Shown: positions 1 through 7,251, counted from the stretch's first letter. The stretch is DNA of 16,086 nucleotides from Candidatus Rifleibacteriota bacterium (GCA_028691595.1 JAQUZA010000022.1:1-16086), one strand, 5' to 3'. Notes: generated from the sequence alone by a model not told the origin. A program made the numbers and translations.

Positions 1-755
1 GCGGTTGCCATCAGGTCGCCGAGGCCGGTTAGGCCATAAAAAGTCTGGGCTTCACCACCGAGAGCGGTTCCGAGTCTCACCAGTTCGTGCAGACTGCGGG
101 TAAGATAGGCGGCTTTGGCGTTGTCTCCAAGCTCAAGACCATCGACGATGCCTGCGCCAATTGCAAAAATGTTTTTCAGGGTGCCGCCAAGTTCGACTCC
201 GGTGCGGTCGGTGTGTCTGTATACTCTGAAGTAGGGTGTCGAAAAGCAGTGCTGTAATTTTGCCGACAGCTCGTCATCTGGTGAGGCAATTACCGATGCC
301 CCGAGTTTTTTCTGGGCGACTTCATCAGCAAGGTTCGGGCCAGAAAGGCAGGCAAATCTGTCTTCGGCCGATTCAGGCTCAACCCCGAGAATTTCACAGA
401 TTACCTGTGAGGTTCTTCGTCCGCTGCCTCTTTCGAAGCCTTTGGCAACGTTGGCAATGCCCGCAAGCTTTTTGAGCTGGTCTTTATAAGGCTCGATAAC
501 CGATCTTATGAATCCTGATGGAATTGATAAAACCGCCATTTCTGCCCCTTCCAGCGCTGCTGCAAGATCAGAGGTGCTCGTCAGCGTTTCATGAAGCTCG
601 AGGTGATTGACAAAAAATGGATTGCGATGATCGTTGTTGATGCCTGACGCAACCTCGGGCTCGCGGGCCCATAGTTTAACAGCATGTCCGTTATGACAAA
701 GCAGGTTTGCCAAAGTAGTTCCCCAGGAACCTGCGCCGATGACTGCAAATTTCAT
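1..755 (-). CDS. gpsA: NAD(P)+-dependent glycerol-3-phosphate dehydrogenase (partial, C-terminus beyond left edge)
   Basis: This gene makes sn-glycerol-3-phosphate from dihydroxyacetone phosphate in the cytoplasm, the backbone for phospholipids. The frame is open from ATG at 755 to the left edge, so about 251 residues are visible out of a usual 330 or so. The N-terminus reads MKFAVIGAGSWGTTLANLL, with the dinucleotide-binding GAGSWG at residues 7-12. Further on come the family's SGPNLADEV (usual form SGPxxAxEV) and the active-site stretch GGTLKNIFAIGAGIVDGL, which carries the conserved Lys-Asn. The last visible residues, GLTGLGDLMATA, match the family's TGLGDL segment. The start codon overlaps the plsY stop as ATGA, so the two are probably translationally coupled. 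It is the third gene of der-plsY-gpsA, and its substrate link to PlsY fits this order. Identification is firm; only the truncation by the window limits it. Confidence 0.95.
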   Translation of the reverse strand, partial: MKFAVIGAGSWGTTLANLLCHNGHAVKLWAREPEVASGINNDHRNPFFVNHLELHETLTSTSDLAAALEGAEMAVLSIPSGFIRSVIEPYKDQLKKLAGIANVAKGFERGSGRRTSQVICEILGVEPESAEDRFACLSGPNLADEVAQKKLGASVIASPDDELSAKLQHCFSTPYFRVYRHTDRTGVELGGTLKNIFAIGAGIVDGLELGDNAKAAYLTRSLHELVRLGTALGGEAQTFYGLTGLGDLMAT

Positions 756-1417
756 CTGCTTTCCTCCGTGCCATTTTGCCGCGCATCTGCCGCATCGGTG
801 ATCTTTTTCCCCCGATGCCAGGCGAGTTTAGCTTCTTCGCCTTTAAAAATGCGCAGCAGGTTGGTTTTATGTTTAAATATGACAAAGGCGGCAATTATTG
901 CCGAAAAGCCCGTTATGTATGGGTTGTAAACTGGCCCCAGCTCATTGAAGCCATAAATGAAAAATGGCAGCAGCCCGGCAGCAAAAATTGAACTCAAAGA
1001 AACCATCCGGCCAATGAACAGGGTGACGATGAATACCACTAAACTGGCCAGAGCAGCTTTGCCGGCCAGAGCCATGAACACGCCCAGACCAGTAGCTACC
1101 CCCTTGCCACCCCTGAACTTAACCCAGAAAGATAAAGTGTGCCCACAAAGCGCTGCTGCCGCGGCAATGAAAACCACCGGCGGGTAGGCAGGCCAGAGCG
1201 AGGCACAAATTAAAACTGCGGCCATTCCCTTGAGAACATCGATGGCCAGAGTGAACGCGAACGGCCAGGTTCCAAGAACCCGGTAGACGTTGGTTGCACC
1301 CATGTTACAACTGCCGCGCTCAAAAATATTCAGCCGGTAAACAAGCAGACACAACCAGTAGGCGGTCGGTATTGAACCGCAAATATAACCAATTAGAGCT
1401 GCATACGCGTAAGGCAT
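752..1417 (-). CDS. plsY: Glycerol-3-phosphate acyltransferase PlsY (acyl-phosphate dependent)
   Basis: This integral membrane enzyme transfers an acyl group from acyl-phosphate to glycerol-3-phosphate, giving lysophosphatidic acid. The 221-residue length is normal or slightly long for the family. All three PlsY signature loops are visible: GSCNMGATN at 35-43 (usual form GSGNxGATN), FRGGKGVATG at 101-110, and KHKTNLLRIFKGEE at 182-195. Hydrophobic segments lie at about 2-28, 52-72, 78-97, 112-136 and 143-182, giving the expected multi-pass layout. The cysteine at position 37 replaces the usual glycine of motif 1. A charged tail of about 25 residues follows motif 3. The gene starts 3 nt after the der stop and ends in an ATGA overlap with gpsA, so it sits in the middle of a coupled operon that supplies and then uses glycerol-3-phosphate. 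Confidence 0.95.
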   Translation of the reverse strand: MPYAYAALIGYICGSIPTAYWLCLLVYRLNIFERGSCNMGATNVYRVLGTWPFAFTLAIDVLKGMAAVLICASLWPAYPPVVFIAAAAALCGHTLSFWVKFRGGKGVATGLGVFMALAGKAALASLVVFIVTLFIGRMVSLSSIFAAGLLPFFIYGFNELGPVYNPYITGFSAIIAAFVIFKHKTNLLRIFKGEEAKLAWHRGKKITDAADARQNGTEESR

Positions 1418-1420
1418 CGG

Positions 1421-2755
1421 TCAATGTCCTGTTATTAACTTTACCGGCCATCCCTCAAAGGTTTCTTCCTGTCTGATGTGGTTCAAGAGATAGCGCTGGT
1501 AGGAAAAATGAACACCTTTGGGCTCTGAGCATTTGAGCTTAAAGACTATTGGTGGCCCTTCAAGCTGAATAATTGATTTGAGTTTGAGCTCGCGACCCTT
1601 GAATGCCGGCGGTGGTTGAATTGTGAGCGCATCAAAGAGAATTGATTTGAGAACTTCTGGAGCAATGCGCCTTCGTCCGGTTTCCTGAACATGGTCAATC
1701 ATGTCAAAAAGCTTATTAACTCTGAGGCCGGTTCTGGCAGAAGTCGCCACCATCGGTGCGAATGCAAGTAGGGGAAATTCTTCGCGTGTCTGGCGGATCA
1801 GCTGAGTCCAGAAATGTTCATCATGTTTTGAAATGTCCCATTTATTCCAGACGATGATACAACCTGCGCCGCTGTCAATGATTCTGCCGGCGATACGTTT
1901 GTCCTGGTAGGTGATTTCACCCAGTGAGGCATCCATTACCAGAATGGCCAGATCAGTGCTCTTTATGGCACCGAGTGTGCGATAAACCGAAAACTGCTCA
2001 ACATCGTCTTTTTGTCGATCCGGTCTTCTAAGGCCTGCGGTATCGATAAAATTGTAGGTTTTGCCCGCCCGGGTGAATTTGAAGAGAATGGTGTCACGGG
2101 TAGTGCCCGCGACATTGTCGACGATCGAGCGACTTTCGCCGATCAGTTTGTTGAAGAGCATCGATTTGCCGACATTGGGCTTGCCAACGATGGCGATTCG
2201 CTCGAGTTCGCGGGCCTGGCGCTGTTCATCTTCTTCAGACAGCATGTTTCGCGGCATCTTTTCGACCACGACATCGAGAAGGTCTGCCACACCGTGCCCA
2301 TGCACAGCAGAAATCGGGTATATCGGATCTATGCCAAGCTCATAGAATTCTGAAAGCTGAAGATCGTTGTTTGGGTTGTCAAGCTTGTTGATAACAACAT
2401 ACATCGGGTGCTTCGACCACTGCTTGCGGAGAAAATTCAATATCTGTTTGTCGTCGGGTACCAGACCTGCCTGACCATCGCAGACAAAAATGATGGCTTC
2501 GGCCTCATTCAGTGCAAAATCAACCTGCTGCCTGATCGAGGTCATAATGGGCTTTGAGTCGTCCGGGTCGAGACCGCCGGTGTCGACAAGATTGAAGCGC
2601 CGTCCATTCCAGGTGGATTCAGCGTAGTTGCGGTCACGGGTAACCCCAGGAGTTGGGTCGACTATGGCGTGCCGGTAGCCGACGATTCTGTTCATGAGAG
2701 AAGATTTGCCAACATTTGGCCGACCGATAATTGCGATTGTAGGGATTGAATCCAT
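1421..2755 (-). CDS. der: Ribosome assembly GTPase Der (EngA), two tandem G domains plus KH-like domain
   Basis: Der is an essential GTPase that assists maturation of the 50S subunit. The protein has 444 residues, the usual size. The first G domain shows GRPNVGKS (P-loop) at 11-18, then PGVTRDRNY, DTGGL and NKLD. The second shows GKPNVGKS, GTTRDT, DTAGLRR and NKWD. The C-terminal part, about 100 residues, fits the KH-like domain, including the basic KGRELKLK segment. The frame could be extended upstream to 2854, but I place the start at 2755. It begins MDSIPTIAIIGRPNVGKS, has a GGAGG ribosome site about 6 nt upstream, and lies just downstream of a strong promoter at 2784-2812, which the longer form would have to begin upstream of. 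It is the first gene of der-plsY-gpsA. Confidence 0.96.
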   Translation of the reverse strand: MDSIPTIAIIGRPNVGKSSLMNRIVGYRHAIVDPTPGVTRDRNYAESTWNGRRFNLVDTGGLDPDDSKPIMTSIRQQVDFALNEAEAIIFVCDGQAGLVPDDKQILNFLRKQWSKHPMYVVINKLDNPNNDLQLSEFYELGIDPIYPISAVHGHGVADLLDVVVEKMPRNMLSEEDEQRQARELERIAIVGKPNVGKSMLFNKLIGESRSIVDNVAGTTRDTILFKFTRAGKTYNFIDTAGLRRPDRQKDDVEQFSVYRTLGAIKSTDLAILVMDASLGEITYQDKRIAGRIIDSGAGCIIVWNKWDISKHDEHFWTQLIRQTREEFPLLAFAPMVATSARTGLRVNKLFDMIDHVQETGRRRIAPEVLKSILFDALTIQPPPAFKGRELKLKSIIQLEGPPIVFKLKCSEPKGVHFSYQRYLLNHIRQEETFEGWPVKLITGH

Positions 2756-2783
2756 GACTACCTCCAGCTTGATGAGAAATGGC

Positions 2784-2812
2784 ATTATAGCATTTTTATT
2801 TGCTCCGGTCAA
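2784..2812 (-). promoter_or_regulatory. Sigma-70-type promoter for der-plsY-gpsA
   Basis: Read on the minus strand: -35 TTGACC (2812-2807), 17-nt spacer, -10 TATAAT (2789-2784) preceded by TGC, so it also has an extended -10. The expected transcript start is near 2777, giving an mRNA leader of about 22 nt before the der ATG at 2755. This promoter also rules out the longer in-frame der start at 2854. Confidence 0.82.
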
Positions 2813-2875
2813 TGCAAAATAAGGCAAAACCCTCATCAAATGCCGAAATAGCAAGATATGGGTTGATTGAAACGA

Positions 2876-2904
2876 TTGACACCTGAGAATGGTTCTGTTA
2901 ACCT
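2876..2904 (+). promoter_or_regulatory. Probable promoter for the zinc-ribbon/TPM/rnpB unit
   Basis: A consensus -35 TTGACA (2876-2881) is followed after 17 nt by TAACCT (2899-2904), a weak -10 that is preceded by TGT and so fits the extended -10 pattern. Transcription would start near 2911, about 30 nt before the GTG start at 2940. It is divergent from the der promoter, with about 60 nt between the two -35 boxes. The rest of the intergenic space shows nothing else I can support. Confidence 0.6.
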
Positions 2905-2939
2905 ACAGCCTGATAAAATTTAATCATTTGAGGTAGCAA

Positions 2940-3653
2940 GTGATACCATGTAAGCCGCTGGTTCCGCTCCAAGACCTGGACCTGAAGATAGACGCAGCCA
3001 AAGCTCAGATCGAAGAGCGTAAACAAAAAATACAGCGTATGCAAAATGAAATCGAGGCTGACGGCCAGTTAATCGAAAAAAAACTTGCTCTGCTAAAAAA
3101 AATTCAATTACGCCGCCGCAAGGCTGAGACTGAGGTTGAAGATCTAAGCCAGCAGGCACAACTTGCCGAACTGAAGATGCAGACTGCAGGTCTGTCGCCA
3201 GCAAGCTATAAGGCCCTCGAAAAAGAACTTGCTGCCAAACGCGCCCGCATCAACGAAGAAGAAGGCAAGATTCTTGAAGACATGCAAAAAATTGAAACCC
3301 TTGAAGCTGATACAGCCAAAGGGCAAAAGGTAATTGCGGGCCGTCGCGAACATCTCGAAACAGTTAAAATACGTATCGCCGAAGAAATAACCGGCATTCG
3401 TAAGGGCATGGACCTCATTCAGACCGAGCGTTCACAGGTCAGCCTGAAAATTGACAGTGACCTGCTCGAAAAATACGAAGAACTGCGGCATAAAAAACAT
3501 GGGCAGGTTCTTTTTTCAATTGAAAACCCTTCTTGTCCTGCATGTGGAATGGGTTTTCCCGGCGGGTTACTCAGCGCTGTAACCTCTCACGATGAGGCTG
3601 AGCCCTGTTCCAATTGCGGAGTACTACTGCACTGGTCAGGTCAAAGAGTCTAG
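2940..3653 (+). CDS. Coiled-coil protein with C-terminal C4 zinc ribbon (DUF164-type)
   Basis: The 237-residue protein has two parts. Residues about 8-180 are a long, highly charged helical region rich in Lys, Glu and Gln with heptad spacing, broken near TAGLSPASYKALEKEL (83-98). Residues 199-226 form a zinc ribbon with SCPACGMGF and EPCSNCG, so Cys199, Cys202, Cys223 and Cys226 should bind one zinc. This matches the widespread DUF164 / zf-RING_7 family, proposed to bind nucleic acid or act as a chaperone-like factor, with no settled function. The start is GTG at 2940, with GAGGT (2930-2934) 5 nt upstream. The TPM-domain gene follows after 3 nt and rnpB after that. Members of this family are, as I recall, often found near rnpB, which supports the assignment but does not prove a role in RNase P. 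Confidence 0.85.
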   Translation: MIPCKPLVPLQDLDLKIDAAKAQIEERKQKIQRMQNEIEADGQLIEKKLALLKKIQLRRRKAETEVEDLSQQAQLAELKMQTAGLSPASYKALEKELAAKRARINEEEGKILEDMQKIETLEADTAKGQKVIAGRREHLETVKIRIAEEITGIRKGMDLIQTERSQVSLKIDSDLLEKYEELRHKKHGQVLFSIENPSCPACGMGFPGGLLSAVTSHDEAEPCSNCGVLLHWSGQRV

Positions 3654-3656
3654 CTT

Positions 3657-4562
3657 ATGAATTCTCTCGCAAAAGCGGCTGATTTTAAGATTTTTCTGAC
3701 ACTGTTTTTTCTTTTGTCAGCAATGTGCTGCTTCGCCCAGATTGCTTCTAATGCCACACCTCTGCCTGTTGCCAGCGATTCTGCCGTTGTTAAAGCACAG
3801 GTTCCCGATGCTGCAAAATACATTGATGACCGTGCCGAGCTTATTAAACCGGAATTGCGGGTTCAGATCGTTTCTGACTGCGCTGAAATTGAAGAAAAAA
3901 TGCGCATCAGGGTTCACATTAAGACAGTTCGTATCGAAAATCTCGCCGATGGGCAGAACCAGGTTGAAGCATTTTTCTCAGAATGGATCAGATCCATCAG
4001 CCTCGACAAGCGTGGTATTCTCGTCTATGCTCTTCTGCCCGAAGGAGCGGCCCATGGAAAGGTGCACCTTAGAGTTGGCATTGGTTTAAAGTATTTGATT
4101 ACCCGGGAAATGGGCGAGAAAATTTTGAATCAGGTGATTCTGCCAAATAATGCCGCCAACAATGATGGTATTGGCTTTCTCGAAGGGGTTCGGGCAATCA
4201 GACGCATGTTACTCGACGAACTGAAGAGAGACGAACAACGCGCCACTGGCTCTGCCAAAGTTTTTGATCTTCGTTACTTCCTCTGGACCTCTAAAGAAAT
4301 TTTGCTGGCTCTGCTTATTGGCCTGTTTCTGTTTTATATTATTTTCTTTGTTGAAAGGTGTCCGAGGTGCAACGGTGCCCTGAAAGTAAGCAGCGAAATG
4401 CTCAAAGAACCAGGAAAAAATACTCTGGGGTTGCAGCGCAAAATTTATGCGTGTGAACGTTGTGGCTTCTCGCGCCGCAAGAAAGAGCCGGTTTACCCAC
4501 CAGGAAGAGCCGGCCTGATGATGAGACTAACCGGCGCTCGCCGGAATGTTCGGATTGAATAG
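3657..4562 (+). CDS. TPM-domain membrane protein with cytoplasmic zinc-ribbon tail
   Basis: The 301-residue protein starts with a signal or anchor segment (FLTLFFLLSAMCCFAQ, about 13-28). Residues about 53-190 form a TPM domain (TLP18.3/Psb32/MOLO-1, also in YgcG): DAAKYIDDRAELIK, then a strand region around KRGILVYALLPEG (118-130) and the conserved RVGIGLKYLIT (139-149). A single membrane segment follows at about 213-232. Then comes a small zinc ribbon with CPRC at 235-238 and CERC at 266-269 and a basic tail. The TPM domain is predicted outside the cytoplasmic membrane and the zinc ribbon inside. TPM proteins are linked to photosystem II repair, receptor assembly and acid phosphatase activity, so the exact role here is unknown. 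The gene lies 3 nt after the zinc-ribbon gene and 8 nt before rnpB. Confidence 0.8.
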   Translation: MNSLAKAADFKIFLTLFFLLSAMCCFAQIASNATPLPVASDSAVVKAQVPDAAKYIDDRAELIKPELRVQIVSDCAEIEEKMRIRVHIKTVRIENLADGQNQVEAFFSEWIRSISLDKRGILVYALLPEGAAHGKVHLRVGIGLKYLITREMGEKILNQVILPNNAANNDGIGFLEGVRAIRRMLLDELKRDEQRATGSAKVFDLRYFLWTSKEILLALLIGLFLFYIIFFVERCPRCNGALKVSSEMLKEPGKNTLGLQRKIYACERCGFSRRKKEPVYPPGRAGLMMRLTGARRNVRIE

Positions 4563-4570
4563 GTTGAATT

Positions 4571-4933
4571 GCAGGGTAACCGGTCGGTCGCGTCCGCAAG
4601 GATGAGGAAAGTCCGGGCTCCACAGGGCATGGCGCTGGGTAACACCCAGGCTTCGGAAAAGGAATTTTCCGGGGACGGACAGTGCAGCAGAAAATACACC
4701 GCCGATGGTCGCGAGACACAGGTAAGGGTGAAAAGGTGCGGTAAGAGCGCACCGGAGCGCTGGTGACAGCGTCTTCTGGTAAACCCCGCCGGAGCAAGAC
4801 TAAACAGGGGGATGAAACGGCCCGTTTCGCTACTACCCCGGGTAAGTCGCTTGAGGTCAGGGGTAACTCTGATCCCAGATAGATGACCGACGCCTCTAAC
4901 GAGGTACAGAACCCGGCTTACAGGTTACCCTGC
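4571..4933 (+). ncRNA. rnpB: RNase P RNA (bacterial type A-like)
   Basis: This is the catalytic RNA of RNase P, which trims tRNA 5' ends. The universally conserved GAGGAAAGTCCGGGCTCC lies at 4604-4621 and its partner region AGGTACAGAACCCGGCTTA at 4902-4920. Between them, GGTAAACCCC (4778-4787) is the P15 loop that pairs with the tRNA CCA end. The ends were set by the P1 helix: GCAGGGTAACC (4571-4581) is perfectly complementary to GGTTACCCTGC (4923-4933), 11 base pairs. The length of about 363 nt is normal for type A. I could not find a good dedicated promoter just upstream, and the gene starts 8 nt after the TPM stop, so it may be processed from the longer transcript. No T-run terminator follows; the convergent deacetylase gene ends 20 nt downstream. 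Confidence 0.96.
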
Positions 4934-4953
4934 TTTCAACTTTCAATTCAGTT

Positions 4954-5880
4954 CTATCCGACTGCTGGCGGCTGAGCTTTATTTCTGGCTGATTTCCATG
5001 CCGAAAAGAATGTCAGAAATTTTATCGCCCAGCTTAAACCCAGAAAACCTACCAGAAGCGATAAGGTTATGGTTAAAGAGCCTGTGCTTGCGTTTGCCGG
5101 TGGCAACCAGTCGGAGGGGTCTGCTTCTCCGGCTTCTTTTGCGCCTTTCAGATACATTACCCTCGGAAGCATCATTCTTTTATCGTTTTGCCTGATATTT
5201 TCGCCATCGATGGTGAAGGCGAGCTTTATGCCGGTAGACGCAATGCAGGCAGTGGCAGAAGCGTTGTAATCTCCGTAGGCGTAGGCATACCAGTCAACGA
5301 TATTGTGCATCATGGCTGAAAGGTCTGTTCTGGCAGTCTCGATTTCTTCTGTCAGATTGCCACCCTCGTTGAGTATCTTGCTGACCTCATAGTGACGACG
5401 GCCATGTAGAGCGATATGGCAGCCAAAATTATTCTGCAGGTCGAGCAGTGTAAGCTTGTCAACGTAACCGGGGGTGCCTACCAGACTGGTAATTATAAAA
5501 AACACCGATTTTATTGCATGCTCTCTATAAAGCGTTTTTATGGTTTCAACTGAAGAAATCAGCCCATCATCAAATGTTACAAGAAAGTGCCTTCCGGAAA
5601 AACCATTATCGAGCATTGTGCTTAAACTGGCCGGGTCAAGAGCTTTGTAGTCATGACGTTTGAACTGATTGATGAAGTCAAAGAGCGCTTCAGGCTTTAT
5701 TTCCCATGGGTGCATTGGCTTTTCTGTGACTCCGTGAAAAGTCACTGCCACGATGAGCGGTAATTTTACCTGTTTCCAGCCAAAGAAAAAACCGGTTACA
5801 GAGGCACCTAGAAGGCTCGCAGCGACTATGGCCGCAAAAATGGTTTTACGTAAAAAACTTTTGCCTGCTGAGTCAATCAT
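4954..5880 (-). CDS. Polysaccharide deacetylase-like (NodB fold) protein with two membrane segments
   Basis: The 308-residue protein belongs to the carbohydrate esterase 4 / NodB group, which removes N-acetyl groups from peptidoglycan, chitin-like or exopolysaccharide chains. Motif 1 is TFDDG at 102-106, with the catalytic and metal-binding Asp pair. Motif 2 is HGRRH at 159-163, which keeps both metal His residues of the usual H(S/T)xxH but has Gly after the first. Motif 3 is represented by YAYGDYN (201-207) in place of the common RxPxG/FAYPxG form. A membrane anchor lies at about 13-33 and a second hydrophobic helix at about 267-290, followed by a basic tail, so the catalytic domain is probably outside, held at both ends. 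The start ATG overlaps the upstream CbiX-like stop codon as ATGA. Activity and substrate are not certain because motif 3 is altered. Confidence 0.78.
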   Translation of the reverse strand: MIDSAGKSFLRKTIFAAIVAASLLGASVTGFFFGWKQVKLPLIVAVTFHGVTEKPMHPWEIKPEALFDFINQFKRHDYKALDPASLSTMLDNGFSGRHFLVTFDDGLISSVETIKTLYREHAIKSVFFIITSLVGTPGYVDKLTLLDLQNNFGCHIALHGRRHYEVSKILNEGGNLTEEIETARTDLSAMMHNIVDWYAYAYGDYNASATACIASTGIKLAFTIDGENIRQNDKRMMLPRVMYLKGAKEAGEADPSDWLPPANASTGSLTITLSLLVGFLGLSWAIKFLTFFSAWKSARNKAQPPAVG

Positions 5881-6251
5881 GCAGTGTGCGCCTTAATCTG
5901 TTTCGCCACCAGGTCTAAAAACTCAGGCCAGTTGACCAGACAGGCAAGAATCTCTATTTTTACCTCAGGGAACTTTGCCCTGGCATTTTTTGCAGCGGTT
6001 GGAATGTCAAATCCGGTGTGGGTGCCGGGAAGAAGGAAAAGTGGAATCAGGCGAATATTACGCCACCCGGTTGTAGCTACCCTGGTGATCTCGTCTTCAA
6101 GCTCTGGTACAGCACCCTTTAAAAAACAGACAGAAAAATTTCTGCAGCCAGAACCAGATTCGAGTTGTCCGGCAAAAGTTCTGGCTGCTGAATTCGCTTC
6201 AGAACGGGCCGAACCATGAAAAATCAAGATGGAAAAGGTTTCATTTTGCAT
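5877..6251 (-). CDS. Short CbiX/sirohydrochlorin chelatase-family protein
   Basis: The 124-residue protein matches the short, single-domain CbiX type that inserts cobalt or nickel/iron into sirohydrochlorin and works as a dimer. The N-terminus ILIFHGSARSEAN carries the metal-binding His12 (usual form GHGSR). The middle has LIPLFLLPGTHTGFDIP with the second His at 78, matching the family's PLFLxxGxHxxxDIP. The match is clear in fold terms, but no other cobalamin or siroheme gene lies nearby and the partner is a polysaccharide deacetylase-like gene. The family name should therefore not be read as a proven substrate. The stop overlaps the deacetylase start (ATGA). I see no ribosome-binding site before ATG 6251; the promoter position suggests a leaderless mRNA. 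Confidence 0.75.
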   Translation of the reverse strand: MQNETFSILIFHGSARSEANSAARTFAGQLESGSGCRNFSVCFLKGAVPELEDEITRVATTGWRNIRLIPLFLLPGTHTGFDIPTAAKNARAKFPEVKIEILACLVNWPEFLDLVAKQIKAHTA

Positions 6252-6257
6252 GGTAGG

Positions 6258-6286
6258 ATGATACTTTAATCGGGCATTATTGTAAA
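6258..6286 (-). promoter_or_regulatory. Sigma-70-type promoter for the CbiX-like/deacetylase pair; likely leaderless transcript
   Basis: On the minus strand: -35 TTTACA (6286-6281), 17-nt spacer, -10 TATCAT (6263-6258). Only six bases (CCTACC) separate the -10 box from the ATG at 6251, so transcription should begin at or within a base or two of the start codon. This fits the absence of a purine-rich ribosome site. Confidence 0.68.
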
Positions 6287-6302
6287 CTGCTACGGGAGCT
6301 CT

Positions 6303-7250
6303 ATGATTTTAACCATAACACCCAACCCTCTTCTCGATTACAAGATTTTTAGTTCAGACAATCACCCGTCTGGCGGCACCAGAGTGGCGCATATTCCATA
6401 CACAGTTGGTGGGAAGGGGATCAACGTCGCCAGAATGCTGAAAACATTCGGACGACCCGCTCTTGCCTTGTCTTTTGCCGGTGGTGGCAATGGCGAGCGG
6501 ATGTCTGCCGAACTGAAGCAGCAGAGCATTCCGGCAAAGTTTATCAGGTCAAGCGCTGAAACCCGTATGGGAATAGAATTGTTTTCAAGTTCCCCTGGCA
6601 ACCACCGTTGGTGGATCGAGGATGGCGAAGAACTTAAAGAGCCAGAGATTCTGGCCATGCTCGATCTTATTGATGATGAGGCTGGGTCAGCTTCAATTGT
6701 CGCTATGTCAGGCACTATTCCAGGAAGAAGCAATCAGGATTTTTATCGCCGGGTGCTTGAACGTTTGCGCAGCTTTAAAGGTGAAATTTATCTGGATGCC
6801 AGAGGAGAGCCATTGCGCCAGGCTTGCGAAGCTGGTGGTTTTTTTCTCAAGCACAATCGTGACGAGGCCCTGGAAACCTTTGGACTCGACCCTTTCTGTG
6901 AAGGGCAAGGCGCAGATTTTTTTGGTCATCTTGAAAAATTTGGCATCTGGGGTGCAATGATAACCAACGGCCGCGGCAAAGTTATTCTATGGGACGGCCG
7001 GGTTGTTTTTGAATTTATGCCCGCTCCTGCTGCCGAGATTTGCGCGGTTGGCTGCGGCGATGCAACGCTGGCAGGTTTTGTGTATGGCCGTCGAAACGGT
7101 ATGAGCCTTCAGGAATCTGCTGTATTGGGTCTCGCGGCTGGTGCGGCCGATGCCGAAAAATCAGGCCCATGTGAAGCTGAGTATAATGAAATTTATGATA
7201 AAATCAATAAAGTCTCTCTCGTTAAAAAAACTGAAATTTTTCGGGTATAA
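6303..7250 (+). CDS. PfkB-family sugar-phosphate kinase (1-phosphofructokinase / tagatose-6-phosphate kinase type)
   Basis: This cytoplasmic kinase phosphorylates a sugar phosphate with ATP. The 315-residue length is typical of the FruK/LacC branch. The N-terminus MILTITPNPLLDYKI and PfkB signature 1, GGKGINVARML (36-46), are as in 1-phosphofructokinase. SGTIPGRSNQDFY (136-148) matches the branch's SGSLPxGxxxDFY. Signature 2 is AVGCGDATLAGF (248-259), with Asp253 as the catalytic base; Cys251 stands where Ala or Ser is usual. The ATG has a GGGAG ribosome site 4 nt upstream (6294-6298). The gene is divergent from the CbiX-like gene, and I could not identify a convincing own promoter. No PTS transporter gene, the usual partner of fruK, is next to it, so whether it uses fructose-1-phosphate, tagatose-6-phosphate or another compound is open. 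Confidence 0.87.
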   Translation: MILTITPNPLLDYKIFSSDNHPSGGTRVAHIPYTVGGKGINVARMLKTFGRPALALSFAGGGNGERMSAELKQQSIPAKFIRSSAETRMGIELFSSSPGNHRWWIEDGEELKEPEILAMLDLIDDEAGSASIVAMSGTIPGRSNQDFYRRVLERLRSFKGEIYLDARGEPLRQACEAGGFFLKHNRDEALETFGLDPFCEGQGADFFGHLEKFGIWGAMITNGRGKVILWDGRVVFEFMPAPAAEICAVGCGDATLAGFVYGRRNGMSLQESAVLGLAAGAADAEKSGPCEAEYNEIYDKINKVSLVKKTEIFRV

Positions 7251-7251
7251 T
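7222..7251 (+). promoter_or_regulatory. Probable promoter of the large secreted protein gene, overlapping the kinase stop codon
   Basis: A perfect -10 TATAAT (7246-7251) spans the TAA stop of the kinase gene (7248-7250). A weak -35-like TTAAAA (7222-7227) lies 18 nt upstream within an A-rich stretch. Transcription would start near 7258, about 37 nt before the ATG at 7295. Confidence 0.55.

Noticed and set aside
2756..2854. In-frame upstream extension of der (33 extra residues)
   Set aside because: It would start upstream of a near-perfect promoter at 2784-2812, has no ribosome site, and adds residues not found in Der. The ATG at 2755 has GGAGG and the right N-terminus.
4531..4544. Perfect inverted repeat CCGGCGCTCGCCGG just before rnpB
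   Set aside because: It lies inside the TPM coding sequence in the Arg-rich tail, with a 2-nt centre and no T-run. It may be codon chance; no support as a terminator or operator.
4402..4797. Minus-strand open frame of 131 codons
   Set aside because: It lies across the end of the TPM gene and the first half of rnpB. The rnpB assignment is secure and the peptide has the Arg/Pro/Ser-rich look of a structural-RNA shadow.
4923..4945. Terminator after rnpB
   Set aside because: GGTTACCCTGC is the 3' strand of P1, pairing with the far 5' end. No local hairpin or T-run follows.
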